Positions 34,067 through 45,129 of a stretch of 64,000 nucleotides of DNA are shown one piece after another (position 1 is the stretch's first letter; each line of letters begins with the position of its first letter). The notes beneath the pieces were generated by a model. That model worked only from the letters and a program-made list of their open reading frames with translations, made no database searches and had not been told where the DNA came from. The stretch comes from Homarus americanus (taxonomy: Eukaryota > Arthropoda > Malacostraca > Decapoda > Nephropidae). Position numbers and translations under genes: made by a program. The DNA lies in contig NW_024751813.1 in assembly GCF_018991925.1 (NCBI RefSeq), forward strand, positions 1 through 64,000, read 5' to 3'.

Positions 34067-35344
34067 TGTCTTGTCAGCTTTCTCGATTACATATACCGCC
34101 ATCTCGAGAAACGAAAACGTCTAGAAGGTCGCCTTCATTGATTTCACTAAAGCGTTCGACCTAGTCGACCACAATATAATCATCAACAAAGCTATTGACC
34201 TGGCTTCGGAGAAGTCTTATACCATGGCTTACAGACTTTCAGTGACCGACGCCAAGCTGTACGCTTCCGAGGGCTGTTCCACCTTCAGTCACTCACCTGT
34301 GGCGTCCCCAAGGCACCAAGATGGGACCACTTGCTTCCTTATGCTCATCAATGATGCCCTAAGAGAAACCCTGCTCGCTGAAATATGTCGACGACTCCAC
34401 CATTGGGATCAGCGTCAACAATTCTGCTCCCAACTATACCGCCCTTCAGGATTTATTGAACAGTCTCCAAACTGGGCCACCAACAACCATGTCACCATCA
34501 ACCATACCAAGACCATGGTTATGCACATCAACCTCTCCTCCGACATTGTCCCACCTCCTTCCATTACTCTAGGTCCGAACACACTCCAGGTTGTAGATTC
34601 CACAAGCCCTCGGCGTCACCATAGACAGCAAACTAAATTGGAAACCACACGTCAGTGAAGTTGTCAAATCCTCCAGTTTCCGTCTCCACCTCCTCCGCCG
34701 ACTCAAGTCCCTCAGAGTTCCTGCAAGAGCTCCTCAGTGTTTACACAACATTCATACTTCCCAAGCTCACCTATGCCTCCCCACCTGGTCTTCCTCCTAA
34801 ATGCCACAACGTAAACACCTAGAAAAAGTGCAAAAGAGGGCATGCAAGATTATTCTCTCCCTTCCTACTCCACATCAAGAAGCGCTCAACACACTGACCC
34901 TTTCGACTCTCACTGACCATCACCACGACCTCATCTGCAAATTTGGTAGAAGCTTCTACACCATCCTCGACACCGGCTCCTACTACCACCTGAGATCCCT
35001 AGTCCGAGAATTGCTGTTCGACACCACAACCGCATCCAGCCCATACGTGCATGAACTGGTCGCTATAAGAACAGCCCAGTCCCAACCATTGTAAAAATTA
35101 TCAATAACTTGTAATAAACCAGTGTATTCACTCCCAGTAAACACTACTCCTTGCACTGTCACTATGTTAAAATGCACTGTAGTTTGAGTTTCATCTAGTT
35201 ATTATATGTTTTATTTGTATCACTTATGTTACTTGTATATTATTTGTAATTCGAAACCCATTCCCCAAATATGTAACTGTATATTTTCAGCCTTCTGGCT
35301 GCTCTTTCAATAAACCGTAAATTATTAATTATTATTATTATTAT

Positions 35345-35346
<2 letters not shown>
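34063..35346 (+). mobile_element. 5'-truncated LINE, RT region to 3' tail
   Basis: Begins within the reverse transcriptase, continues through the C-terminal region, then a ~250-bp 3' UTR with AATAAA at 35308-35313 and a (TTA)n tail (35321-35346). A short microsatellite tail instead of poly-A is typical of CR1/L2-like and some other non-LTR clades. 5' truncation is the usual result of incomplete reverse transcription. Confidence 0.85.
34078..35094 (+). pseudogene. LINE reverse transcriptase remnant
   Basis: RT motif A is seen as AFIDFTKAFDLVDH (34131-34172), with its first catalytic Asp; a motif-B-like CGVP followed, one frame over, by GTKMGPL lies at about 34300-34335; and motif C YVDD with both catalytic Asp is at 34384-34395. 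Then follow LGVTIDSKLNW (about 34607-34640), a thumb-like RLKSLRVP stretch, and the C-terminal LEKVQKRACKIILSLPTPHQ block (from about 34819) to the stop at 35092-35094. Frameshifts are present before motif A (near 34125), near 34200-34310, near 34470, near 34600 and near 34720-34800, so it is inactive. The stretch between motifs A and B is shortened. It is on the opposite strand to the element at 1-1980 and need not be the same family. Confidence 0.85.

Positions 35347-35413
<67 letters not shown>
35347..35413. repeat. (CA)n after the LINE tail
   Basis: About 33 CA units immediately after the (TTA)n tail. Together with the CA run at 33981-34062 this suggests the LINE was inserted into, or seeded, a CA tract. 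Confidence 0.96.
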
Positions 35414-35416
<3 letters not shown>

Positions 35417-35429
35417 GATTTCCAAAGTG

Positions 35430-35553
35430 CTGTAAACCTCAATTTAGCGGACTATATAGAAATGAAAGTCCATTATATCGATGGTCCGTTATATATGAAA
35501 CCAAGCTAACGGATTATATGACGAGGGAAGTCCATTATATAGAGGTTTCACTA
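35430..35553. mobile_element. MITE-like dispersed repeat, copy 3, with inverted ends
   Basis: Left end CTGTAAACCTCAATTTAGCG, right end ATATAGAGGTTTCACTA: AAACCTC and GAGGTTT are inverted. Internal GTCCATTATATCGATGGTCC and GTCCATTATATAGAGG match the words of copies 1 and 2. About 124 bp, noncoding. Confidence 0.65.
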
Positions 35554-36160
35554 TCTCCATGAGTGAGTGTTTGTCCTAGTGTTATAATAGCCTTGTGTTG
35601 TATGGTTATAATAGCCTATTAAACTAGACAAAGGAAGTAATTATCTTTATGTTGTTTGTTATATTAAACATTAAAATATACGTAAAAAGAAATGTAATAA
35701 AAAACACAAAATATAATCCTTTTATTGTAATTTTAATATAACGATGATGTAAAATACGAAAAAATAGTCTCTTTATTCTGATGCTTAATGTAAGTAATTA
35801 AACAAATAAATATATTATTATTTTGTTTAATGTGATTTTTAATAATATATAAATAGATGTTTATTAAAAGAAACATTAAAGGCAACACAATATTTATCTT
35901 TTACTAAAATGTTTTTATCGCAACTTTTATTTCTTCTCAAATATTTTAACCCTTGAGTCACCTTCCTTCACTCCTCAAGCAAATTAAAGACACTTATAAA
36001 ACTTTCTCTCATTTTATAAACCAGAGTTTTTTTTTTATCTTAATTTTCTCCTTTTTTACTCAACCTCTATCTCAAGTACTTATACCTGAGAGAGAGAGAG
36101 AGACACCTGTAGTTCTGTAAGTGTGTGACTGTCAGTAAGATATCAGGTGGTGTCTGTCTA
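35554..36160. other. Unique, very AT-rich DNA
   Basis: Nothing recognised. Confidence 0.5.
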
Positions 36161-36199
36161 CGTGTGTGTGTGTGTTTGTGTGTGTGTATGTGTGTGAGA
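36161..36199. repeat. (GT)n microsatellite
   Basis: Interrupted GT run. Confidence 0.92.
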
Positions 36200-36825
36200 C
36201 ATCAGTCCTATCCCATCAAACACTGCCTTGAGTTGGAAAAAATAAATCCAATTGGTTCCTAAACAGAAACAAGTCAGGTTAGTTAGTGTGAGCGGTGGCA
36301 GGGGAGTCACCAACACCTGGTCATTAATGTAATTAGCTACCGAGTAACCCAGAGGTATAATGGACTTGTAAGCCAATAAGATACAGGGTTTTGTGAGGAC
36401 GACATAGATCTCTGAAGCTTATGTCGCCTTAGTGCTGTTGTTACATGGAGGTAGGATTAATTAATTCAATTTTGTCACTTACAGCGGCTAGCACCCCATA
36501 CTCATCCCGTAAGCGGCAACGCAAATTGATTACAAGAGTCGAGTTCACAACGGGTCAGAATAACTAACCCCCTTGGTCAGGATATTATATCATTAAATGT
36601 TACACAGTATTTCAAATAAATTCTTTGTTTAGTTCAATACATAGAGGTAACTTATGAAACTGTGTGAGTACAGGAGAAGTATGTCTGGCCGCACACTTTG
36701 TTATTCACATTTGCGTGAGAAGTATTCACATAGGTGTTTGGTCTATACATGGGAGATGGTATAGTTACTAAGTGTAAAAAGTGGATACAATCTTAATATG
36801 TCGGCTATCACTTTATCTTTCTGTA
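36200..36825. other. Unique DNA
   Basis: No gene recognised. The GC-balanced stretch 36480-36575 (AGCGGCTAGCACCCCATACT onward) looks like it could be a dispersed repeat fragment, but no second copy is present in the window. Confidence 0.35.
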
Positions 36826-36965
36826 GGAGGGAGGAGAGGGAAGGTGGGGGTGGGGGGGTGAGGGAAAGGGGAAGGAACGTACTATGGTTATATGTAGGTT
36901 ATGGTATACGTGAAGGAGGGAGGGGAAGGAGGAGGAAAGGAAGGAAGGAAAGGGGAGGAAGGAGG
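36826..36965. repeat. Purine-rich GGGA/GGAA tract
   Basis: Two GA-rich blocks separated by about 35 bp of ordinary sequence. Open frames over them are spurious. Confidence 0.85.
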
Positions 36966-37593
36966 AACCTACCTGATACAGAGACATACCTGGGTTGGAC
37001 TTCAGCCATCCATGAAGTATCAAGTCAATCACGAGAATAGTTACTATTGATGACTATTGACAGTAAGGTAAATAGTTTAGCAGAGAAGTGTGTGAGTAAA
37101 GGACTCTAAGACCGTTGAGAATAACACAGTATAAACCTCTCTGTCCATTATTAAAGTCTCAAGGTGAATGAAAATCAATAGAAAACAAATATATTGGTTT
37201 TATGTATTTAATATATGGCAGAAGAAATATCACCGTAGTTAAAGTTCAGAAACACCATCAGAGGCAAGAAGCACACCCTAAGGCCCGGCTTAATGAGGCT
37301 CCTAAATAAATCTGGATATGAAATAATTTTTTGGGGCAAGAAAACGAAAACTCACCCACGGATTTCTTGCCGCGTCTGCTCATGTTTGATAAATAATTAA
37401 GTGTTTACCGGTGTTCACTAGTCTTCACCGGCCTCTGTATTTGCAAACACTTCAAAGGTGTTCCACTTACGCTCACTTTTCGTCCCTGATGCAGATTCAC
37501 TAGTTTGGAAACACTAACATTTAATCACAACACGTGAGGTCAAACGCTTAGGAGGTTATACCACCATCTTGTGTTTATCTCATCGGGCGAAGA

Positions 37594-37594
<1 letters not shown>
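36966..37594. other. Unique DNA with a possible first coding exon on the minus strand
   Basis: Apart from the candidate at 37356-37383, nothing is recognised. Confidence 0.4.
37356..37383 (-). other. Candidate first coding exon, product not recognised
   Basis: On the minus strand ATCAAACATG gives a good arthropod start context. The frame reads MSRRGKKSV plus one base and then meets a consensus donor, G|GTGAGTTTTC. The 180 bp upstream are GC-balanced and could be a 5' UTR. The basic start resembles those of ribosomal or chromatin proteins, but nine residues cannot be assigned. No second exon is identified within the window. Confidence 0.2.

Positions 37595-37641
<47 letters not shown>
37595..37641. 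repeat. (CA)n microsatellite
   Basis: About 23 CA units. Confidence 0.96.
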
Positions 37642-37642
<1 letters not shown>

Positions 37643-37644
<2 letters not shown>

Positions 37645-37750
37645 ACCTGTTCTCTGTGTGTTGGTCATGTGTGGCGCGTACAAAGAACCCCTGTCTAGGG
37701 TGTGTTGGTCATGGTGTGGCTAGTAAAGGAGCCCCTGTCTAGGTGTGTCA
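37643..37750. repeat. ~47-bp tandem duplication
   Basis: GTGTGTTGGTCATG(G)TGTGGC and CCCCTGTCTAGG each occur twice in the same order. Confidence 0.85.
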
Positions 37751-39500
37751 GTACCCTAGACCGTGGTGGTAGAAGTGACTGGGAGTTTGTGAGTGGCCAC
37801 CATGTTTGTGAGAGCGCGCATGCCGTAGGTAGTTATTGCACCAAACCTCAGTAACCAGAGTGAATCATTTACCGATATTTATAACAAGAAGCGAGTGACG
37901 TAAACAAAAGCAAAATAACCAGATGATCTTACACCTCAATGTTCAATGTCTGCAGTGTTAGGGGTCGACCACAAACTTAAACAACAACAATATTTATGTT
38001 ATGTAATGTTTGTGTACAAGATAAAGAGGAATGACTCTCCACTGTATATCAGAAAACTGCACTATGATTAATGATTCGCCATTTCAAGACAAGGCTCACT
38101 GACGCTCCATCAAATGGCAAATGTTAATGGTATATTTAAATTCAAAGGTCAGATGTAATTCTTTGGTTTGGTGTCGTATTGCTTAACGTTTGATCAACAA
38201 TGCCAGAGATGCCCCCACAGTCCAGAATAAGAGAAGAGGTCAGGGCTGTGTACTCGTTCGCTCGCTCGCCTTGAGGGTGGTACTGACGATGAAGCAGTGG
38301 AATAGCAATCAGAGTAAATAACTAGGTGGGGAGAGGTGTAATCTACGTAAGTTCTTGTAATTAAAGACTTGCATTACGTATAATCATCGTTACTTCCACT
38401 TTATGTAATTAATGTCGTTTTTAAGTCTTAATTAACCCTTTAGATTATTAAGAACTCTCTCTCATACCTTGTAATTACTCTCACCTGTATTCACCTTTCC
38501 TAAATAAACAATCACATTCCTCGAAATTTATGGACAAAATGGACCAGGTGAGGTTCTCCGCCATCTGCCTTGTTGCCTTTTATTCATCAAAACATCAACA
38601 AATGATAGAACATGGGCAAAAAGTGGACAAAAACCCGCAAGACTTAGGTATTTTATATACTACGAGATAACCAATTAAAGGGATATATTTGATCATTGTG
38701 TAATAAAAGGTAAGACTATTAAGAGTTTACCTGGCTTACTGTATCATCAATTACGTAACTCACTGAATCACGTTTCATTGAAGGAATCTGAGAGTTACCC
38801 TTAATTCTTCTGTTTACAAATGAGTTTTTAATGGGTTAATGATAGTTTTGTGTTGGAGATCTTTTATCATCTATTCTTGTGCGTATAAACCTCTGCCATG
38901 AGTGATAGCGACCAATGACAACATCCAAATGACAAATCTTGACATTACTACTCAAAATGTCATTCTGTCTTGTCCATAAAATTATTCAAAACTGACTTTA
39001 CATGAGGAATCTTAATTTTAAAATGGAATTACTCACTCGTTAAGGAAATTATTATTGCTATGATTTACGTAACCCATAACGGACAGTGGTACTTGAGGTA
39101 AGGTCTCGCTGGCTAGTTCGCTCGTTCGGTGGGATCGATCCTGGGAACCGAGTTACGATAACTTTCCTGGATATATGACAACGAGAAAGGCTGTGTCTGC
39201 TGCTGCATTTATGGTCTATTGATTCTCCTGCTTTCGTTTCATCTTTATCACATTTTTTTTCTTTTATTTTATTTATCTTCTTCCTTTCCTCTCATCTCAT
39301 CTCCTCTCACTCTCTCTCCTCTGATATCCCTCTCACACACACGGAGACAACGCAGGAAACATATTAAAGCTCAGTAGGTTCTCGGTGTCACCAGAAGTTA
39401 CCAAAGTGTGCTGCTGTGGGTGACAACGTGAGAATTTACAGGAACATTAAAATCGTTTGGTTGAGAAAATAGACAAGAAACCTATTGAGAATTAAGGTTT
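37751..39500. other. Unique AT-rich DNA
   Basis: No gene recognised. GCCACCATG at 37796-37804 is a strong start context but opens only eight codons. An ATG-containing stretch followed by CCAG|GTGAGG lies at 38530-38554. Both are weak signals on their own. Confidence 0.45.
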
Positions 39501-39650
39501 ATTGGGAGATTTGAGTTTACTTGGAAGATCTTGCGGTTTATTTAAGATCTTGTGGTTTATTTGAACGATCTTGCGGTTTATTTGGAAGATCTTGCGGTAT
39601 ATTTCGAAGATCTTGAGGTTTATTGAAGGTCTTGCGGTTAATTTTAGGTT
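39501..39650. repeat. ~21-bp tandem repeat, about 6 copies
   Basis: Units of GATCTTGCGGTTTATTTGGA type with indels. Confidence 0.9.
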
Positions 39651-39652
39651 TT

Positions 39653-39681
39653 GGTTAGGTTAGGTTAGGTTAGGTTAGGTC
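39653..39681 (+). repeat. Short TTAGG block
   Basis: Five TTAGG pentamers directly after the 21-bp repeat. Confidence 0.9.
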
Positions 39682-40329
39682 AGCAGATCAGATAAACAAA
39701 CACCTCTGTCACTTTATGGCAACAAAAAAAAAGAATTACCTTGTTTTTGTATTCAGTTAAACATTTTAAAAAGCTTCCTAACCTTTGGTCAGCGAAGTTA
39801 AAAGCTTCTCAGCTTAGCGTGTCCAGGAACTAGGATTTACGGGATTTAAAACTTCACAAATTCGTAAACCAGACAAGTGAGGGGGTCCGCTGGTCTCTAT
39901 GGTCCAGCGCTGTGACACAATCTTAAACACACAAAAACTTGGCTAAGACTTATTTGTTTTTTCTGTACATTGTAATTTTCATCTCAACAATACATATATT
40001 TATTTTCTATTACAACATCAATGACAAAAATATACATGAAATCTTAATTATATAACCACTATACATATATATATAATCATTACTATAGCGTAAATTATAA
40101 ATATATATATATAATTTCTTGGTATATTAAGTCCACATGATATCTGATTACAAACGCAACGTGAATTACATGAGAGCATTGTACTACCAGTGTGAAAAGT
40201 GAAGTGCTTCCCTGGTCTGGTCACTGAAGCTCTGGGAGATATTATATGACTTGAAAAATAAAATATGTCCATTGTATAATATATGTAAATTGCATACCTG
40301 GAGGATGTGTTGAGAAATAACCCACATTG

Positions 40330-40334
<5 letters not shown>
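39682..40334. other. Unique AT-rich DNA
   Basis: Short AT runs near 40065 and 40100. No gene recognised. Confidence 0.5.

Positions 40335-40385
<51 letters not shown>
40335..40385. repeat. (GT)n microsatellite
   Basis: About 25 GT units. Confidence 0.97.
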
Positions 40386-40387
<2 letters not shown>

Positions 40388-40585
40388 CATCAACAGTAAC
40401 CCTGACAGCTGAGATACACAGTACACTACATATCAAGGTGACTTTAATTAGATATACAGGTAAAAACACAAAACTGACAAACTCAAAATCGAAAATAAAA
40501 ATGAGTCAATGTCAGGTGATTTTAACATGTCGACGTAATAACTATTTTACCGTGATGGTATTTTGGGTAATTACGCTTAAGAGAA

Positions 40586-40587
<2 letters not shown>

Positions 40588-40624
<37 letters not shown>
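40588..40624. repeat. (GACA)n microsatellite
   Basis: Nine GACA units. Confidence 0.96.
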
Positions 40625-40894
40625 TAAACACTGGGGGACTGGAATGTTATTGTTATTCCCATGTAGTTGACAATAAATCAAACTTTGTTATAAATGTATT
40701 GTATAAAAAAAATAGTGTTTGTTTGATGGATAAATATAGTTGTTTTAAAGCGAGAATATATTTGAGTCAGTGAGAGAGAGAACTAGTCGAAATTATTGAC
40801 GATTTAAGAGACTTTAGAGACATAATATTTTTAAAATAATAAGTAACTTTTTTTATTTAACCCGTGAGTGTTGTGTAAATAATAGTGAGGGTGT
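40625..40894. other. Unique AT-rich DNA
   Basis: Nothing recognised. Confidence 0.5.
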
Positions 40895-41140
40895 AGTGGT
40901 CTGTGAGTATGGTGAGTATGGTAAAGTATGGTGAGGTGGGAAGTATGGTGAGTGTGGTAAAGTATGGTGAGTGTGGTGACGTACGGTGATTGTGATGAGT
41001 ATGGTGAGTGTGATGAGTACGTTGAGTATGGTGAGTGTGATGAGTATGGTGATTGTGATGAATATGGCGAATGTGATGATTGTGAGGAGTATGGTGAGTG
41101 TGGTGAGTATGGTAAAGTATAGTGAGTATGGTGAATGTGG
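40895..41140. repeat. 9-bp-like repeat GTGAGTATG / GTGAGTGTG
   Basis: GTGAGTATG, GTGAGTGTG, GTAAAGTATG and GTGATTGTG words in irregular order over about 245 bp. It is another array rich in GTGAGT on the plus strand, but without the preceding CAG. Confidence 0.9.
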
Positions 41141-42049
41141 GAAGCTGATGGTGAGACAGAAACAGAACAATACTGACCAAAATGACAAATATTAAAATGA
41201 TAACAATTTAAGTAACTTCTCTAAGGCAGTGGAGGTGTTATCATAAAGACAGTGAGATTGAAGAAGACATCACTACAACGAACTGATATGGTGTAGAGTA
41301 TGATGAAGGCACAATAGTCTCTCGGCACCATACCAGTGGGATCTTTGTGTTATAATGCAATGGTACTGGCTATAAAGGTATTCTTGTATTAAAGACCACT
41401 TAATCGATGAATGTGTTTGGGTGTTATGAGGGCAAAGGACGGTTAGATACCTGAAGGGCCCTCCTCCCCCACGTACCACCACACTATCGGAATTACATTG
41501 AGAAGACGTACAGTGCATATACAGATTTTATTCAAATTAACCTATATAGAAGTGAGTTAATTCATAGTGATTTAAAATTACGGGATCTGAGAAAAATAGA
41601 GAGGAATAAATATTGAGAAATCTGAAGAGGTTTATTGACGTTTAATATGGAAATCTAGGACATTACTCCTCTGGGAACACTCAGTGGGTGACGAGGCAAT
41701 GAAGACAAAACAGAAGGACTTGATTTAGACGTCAATCTATAGCTAATGTTGTGTAGGCATAACAAAGCCTTCACCATTGTAATTCATATGATAGATGTTC
41801 TTAATATGCTTTCTGGCTACTCTTTTCGCATTTAACATTGTGTGTGGGAATTACAGGGCGCTCTTTTTGCGGAGGTAGTGCAGGGTCCACCGCCCCCTCC
41901 TCCCATCCCATCTGAGGTTCCTGCCACTGCACCAACCTCTATCACATACGAGACTGTAACATGGCATGGTAGGAGAAAATTGCATTGTTTGTATGTACCG
42001 TGAGTGTTTGTGAAGACAGCAGAGACGAACCTTACCCGTCCCTGAGCTG

Positions 42050-42051
<2 letters not shown>
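41141..42051. other. Unique DNA
   Basis: No gene recognised. Confidence 0.5.

Positions 42052-42117
<66 letters not shown>
42052..42117. repeat. (CA)n microsatellite
   Basis: About 33 CA units. Confidence 0.97.
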
Positions 42118-42119
<2 letters not shown>

Positions 42120-43041
42120 GTCAACTACTGTATATATTTTACTTACTGCAAATGATACAACCAACTGGATTAAATTTAAATAATAAATCATAATCCATAT
42201 ATAAATTGTATTGATGATATTATTCTCATTTCTCTTATAAGGTATAGCATGATGGGATATAGATATAAATGAAGTGTGTATTCAGCTCACGGAAGTAAAC
42301 AACTTGAAAGGTTAGTTCCTTGTTTTAGAAAATATGACTCAATTTTTGAGGTCACCAGGCCAATTTATATGATTTATTCCATATCATAAAGGCTATTTTT
42401 TTATGTGAAAACCACAGAAATTGTGTAGTCTTGGAACTGGCTCGTCAGGTTCATAACAAAATCATGTGACGAAAGACGACATTCAGTCTCAGAAGACTCT
42501 TGATATTATATTTCACCGTTGGAGGTCCTGTTTTTTACTCTTACCTTTAGATATTATTTTTGCTTCAAGTATTGTAATCATTTCGACGACCCAATTGTGA
42601 GGATGTATTACCTGACATTTACCTGAACAGTGAACATATGATCCCCAGGTTACTTCACCTTGAGATTGATTAACTTAAACCTAACCTAACCTAACCACAA
42701 AACAAAATACACATAGGAGTTCCTTTCCAAAACAAAACACTTAAGATATAATTAACTTATCATGGGAGAAAAGCCAACTAAAACGTTCCCCAACTTGCAA
42801 GTGACATTAAGGTGAATTGCATCATGGAATTTTACAAAGACGAGAGTGTATAAAAGCAGTTTTCTATATACCTCTGATCCCCGTCTAATCTCTAAAACAC
42901 TTCCTCTCCTCTTCCTCTTCGTAAACAGAGACGTGTGAGCAGACAAGAACAAATATGAATGTTAGGGGCAGGAGGGTTGAAGCCATGAAAAGAAAATGTA
43001 AATTTGTCTTTCTTGGATAAATTTGGGTTAAATTAATTATG
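42118..43041. other. Unique AT-rich DNA with a tiny CCTAA block
   Basis: CCTAA x3-4 at 42680-42697. No gene recognised. Confidence 0.5.
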
Positions 43042-43618
43042 GGTACTGTTATGAGTATGGTTGATAGTGGTGTGTATGGTTGATAGATGTGTGTGTATGG
43101 TTGATAGATGTGTGTGCATGGTTGATAGTGTGTGTGTATGTGATAGTGTGTGTGTATGGTTGATAGTGTGTGTGTATGGCTGATAGTGTGTGTGTATAGT
43201 TTGATAGTGTGTGTATGGTTGATGGTGTGTGTGTATGGTTGATAGTGTGTGTGTATGGTTGATAGTGTGTGTGTGTGTATGGTTGATAATGGTGTGTATG
43301 GTTGATAGTGTGTGTGTATGGTTGATAGTGAGGTGTGTATGGTTGATAGTGTGTGTTTGGTTGATAGTGTGTGTGTGTGGTTGATAGTGGTTGATGGTGT
43401 GTGTGTATGGTTGATAGTGTGTGTGTATGGTTGATAGTTGGTGTGTATGGTTGATAGTGGGGTGTGTATGGTTGATGGTGTGTGTGTATGGTTGATGGTG
43501 TGTGTGTATGGTTGATAGTGTGTGTGTATGGTTGATAGTGTGTGTGTATGGTTGATAGTGAGGTGTGTGTATGGTTGATAGTGGGGTGTATGTATGGTTG
43601 ACAGTGAGGCGTGTTTGG
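43042..43618. repeat. ~20-bp satellite, about 28 copies
   Basis: Unit TGTATGGTTGATAGTGTGTG with GTGGTG and GAGGTG variants. Confidence 0.94.
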
Positions 43619-43638
43619 TTGTTAATGTCTCCTTACTC

Positions 43639-43701
43639 ACACACACACACACACAACACACCTACACACCACACACCACCACACACACACACCACACACA
43701 C
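43639..43701. repeat. CA/CAC-rich simple repeat
   Basis: Interrupted CA run. Confidence 0.92.
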
Positions 43702-43773
43702 AGAATTTGAAGTGAGTTGCCTTAACTTTACAATTGTTCTTCTCTCAGGTATTGCCTCTCTCTTATGGTGTTG

Positions 43774-44030
43774 TGGTGTGGTATGGTGTGGTGTGATGTG
43801 GTGTGGTGTGGTGTGGTGTAAGGGTGGTGTGGTGTGTGGTGTGTTGTAGGGGTGGTGTGTGGTGTGGTGTGAAGTGGTGTGGTGTGTGTGGTGTAGGGTG
43901 TGTGGTGTAAGGTAGGTTGGTGTGGTGTGGTGTGGTGTGGTGTAAGGTGGTGTGGTGTGGGGTGGTGTGGTGTAAGGATGGTGTGGTGTAAGGTTGGTGT
44001 GGTGTGGTGTGGTGTGGTGTAAGGGTAGTG
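43774..44030. repeat. (GGTGT)n minisatellite
   Basis: GGTGT pentamers mixed with GTAAGG and GTGGT variants. Confidence 0.93.
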
Positions 44031-44330
44031 TAGTGAAGGGTTAGATTGTATTATGAATATTGTGGTGTTGTATGCGAGTAGTGTTGTGATCTAAGAATGG
44101 TGTAAAACCAGACCAGCTTAAGCGGCTACCTCACAGTCTGTGCTAGAATAGATTCACACCGACTGTTACATCCAGGTCCTGTCATAAAAACAGTCATAAA
44201 CATTTTCTGTTAATCTTTATTCAATATTTTTCTATTTTTCGTAAATTTCAATTTCATTAATTGACTCGAAAGGTTTTGTTCAGATTAAAAAGGTGAAACA
44301 CTTTTTTCGTATGTTTGGATATTGTGGTGT

Positions 44331-44384
<54 letters not shown>

Positions 44385-45129
44385 ACATAAACAGTACACA
44401 CACCTACCTATACCGTGTTCTCCATTACATAATAAAATATTTCACCGTGGCAGGATTTACCTACACGTATCTCGACAAACACTGGACAGAGCTGCGTGGC
44501 TCCTCTTCAACATGATCTGTACCCAGTAGAGCCTGAAGAAATTTCTGAACATTGTACAGCTGCCTTACGCTAGTCCTGGGTAAACCTTCCTCCTCATCCC
44601 TGAAATATGTAGGAGGTGGATCATTTGTGTCCTGGTGGAAAGCAAGAAATGTTTTCTGGAGTTTTATAGCAAGAGATTAAAATTGATCAGTGAAATTTTC
44701 TATGTTTGTTTTTTCTCCTAACGTAACCCACCGTGGTGGTGTTGATCGCCTCAGTGTCCTTTGATTGTGATTTTGTTAATGTATGGTTTGGTGCGGCGGC
44801 CGAGTGAATACGGTGAATAGGTTCCTAACTTTACAACTGGAGAAGTGAAGGCGATCAAGTGCAGTGTCGGCCACACTGCTTCCTTGTGTACCGAAGGCTT
44901 AGTATGCTGTGTACTGTATCACCTCCTAAGGCGTCAAAAGGCCTATAAGGGCCTCTTTCATGGTCTGGATACAATCAAATTTGTCTCTTACACCAACATA
45001 TAATTATTATAGAAGAACAGTTGTGAGCTTCGCTTACGTCTGAACCATCATTTACGATAAACTGTGAACAAGAACAGCAGGTGAGAACAGAGAGAAGATG
45101 GAGTGCAGTAGCTGAATACGACGCTCCCT
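44031..45129. other. Mostly unique DNA
   Basis: (GT)n at 44332-44381. A small hairpin GCAGTGT-CGGCC-ACACTGC at 44861-44879. A donor-like CAG|GTGAGA at 45081 precedes the big satellite. No gene recognised. Confidence 0.5.
44332..44381. repeat. (GT)n microsatellite
   Basis: About 24 GT units. Confidence 0.96.

Noticed and set aside
37796..37830. GCCACCATG start context
   Set aside because: Opens only eight codons before TAG and no donor precedes the stop; kept only as a note.
38530..38554. ATG stretch ending CCAG|GTGAGG as a mini first exon
   Set aside because: Only six codons with a poor start context; such matches are expected by chance in 64 kb.
39095..39145. GATCGATCCTGGGA near CTAGTTCGCTCGTTCG, like a tRNA-derived SINE head
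   Set aside because: A and B box spacing and consensus do not fit, and there is no second copy in the window.
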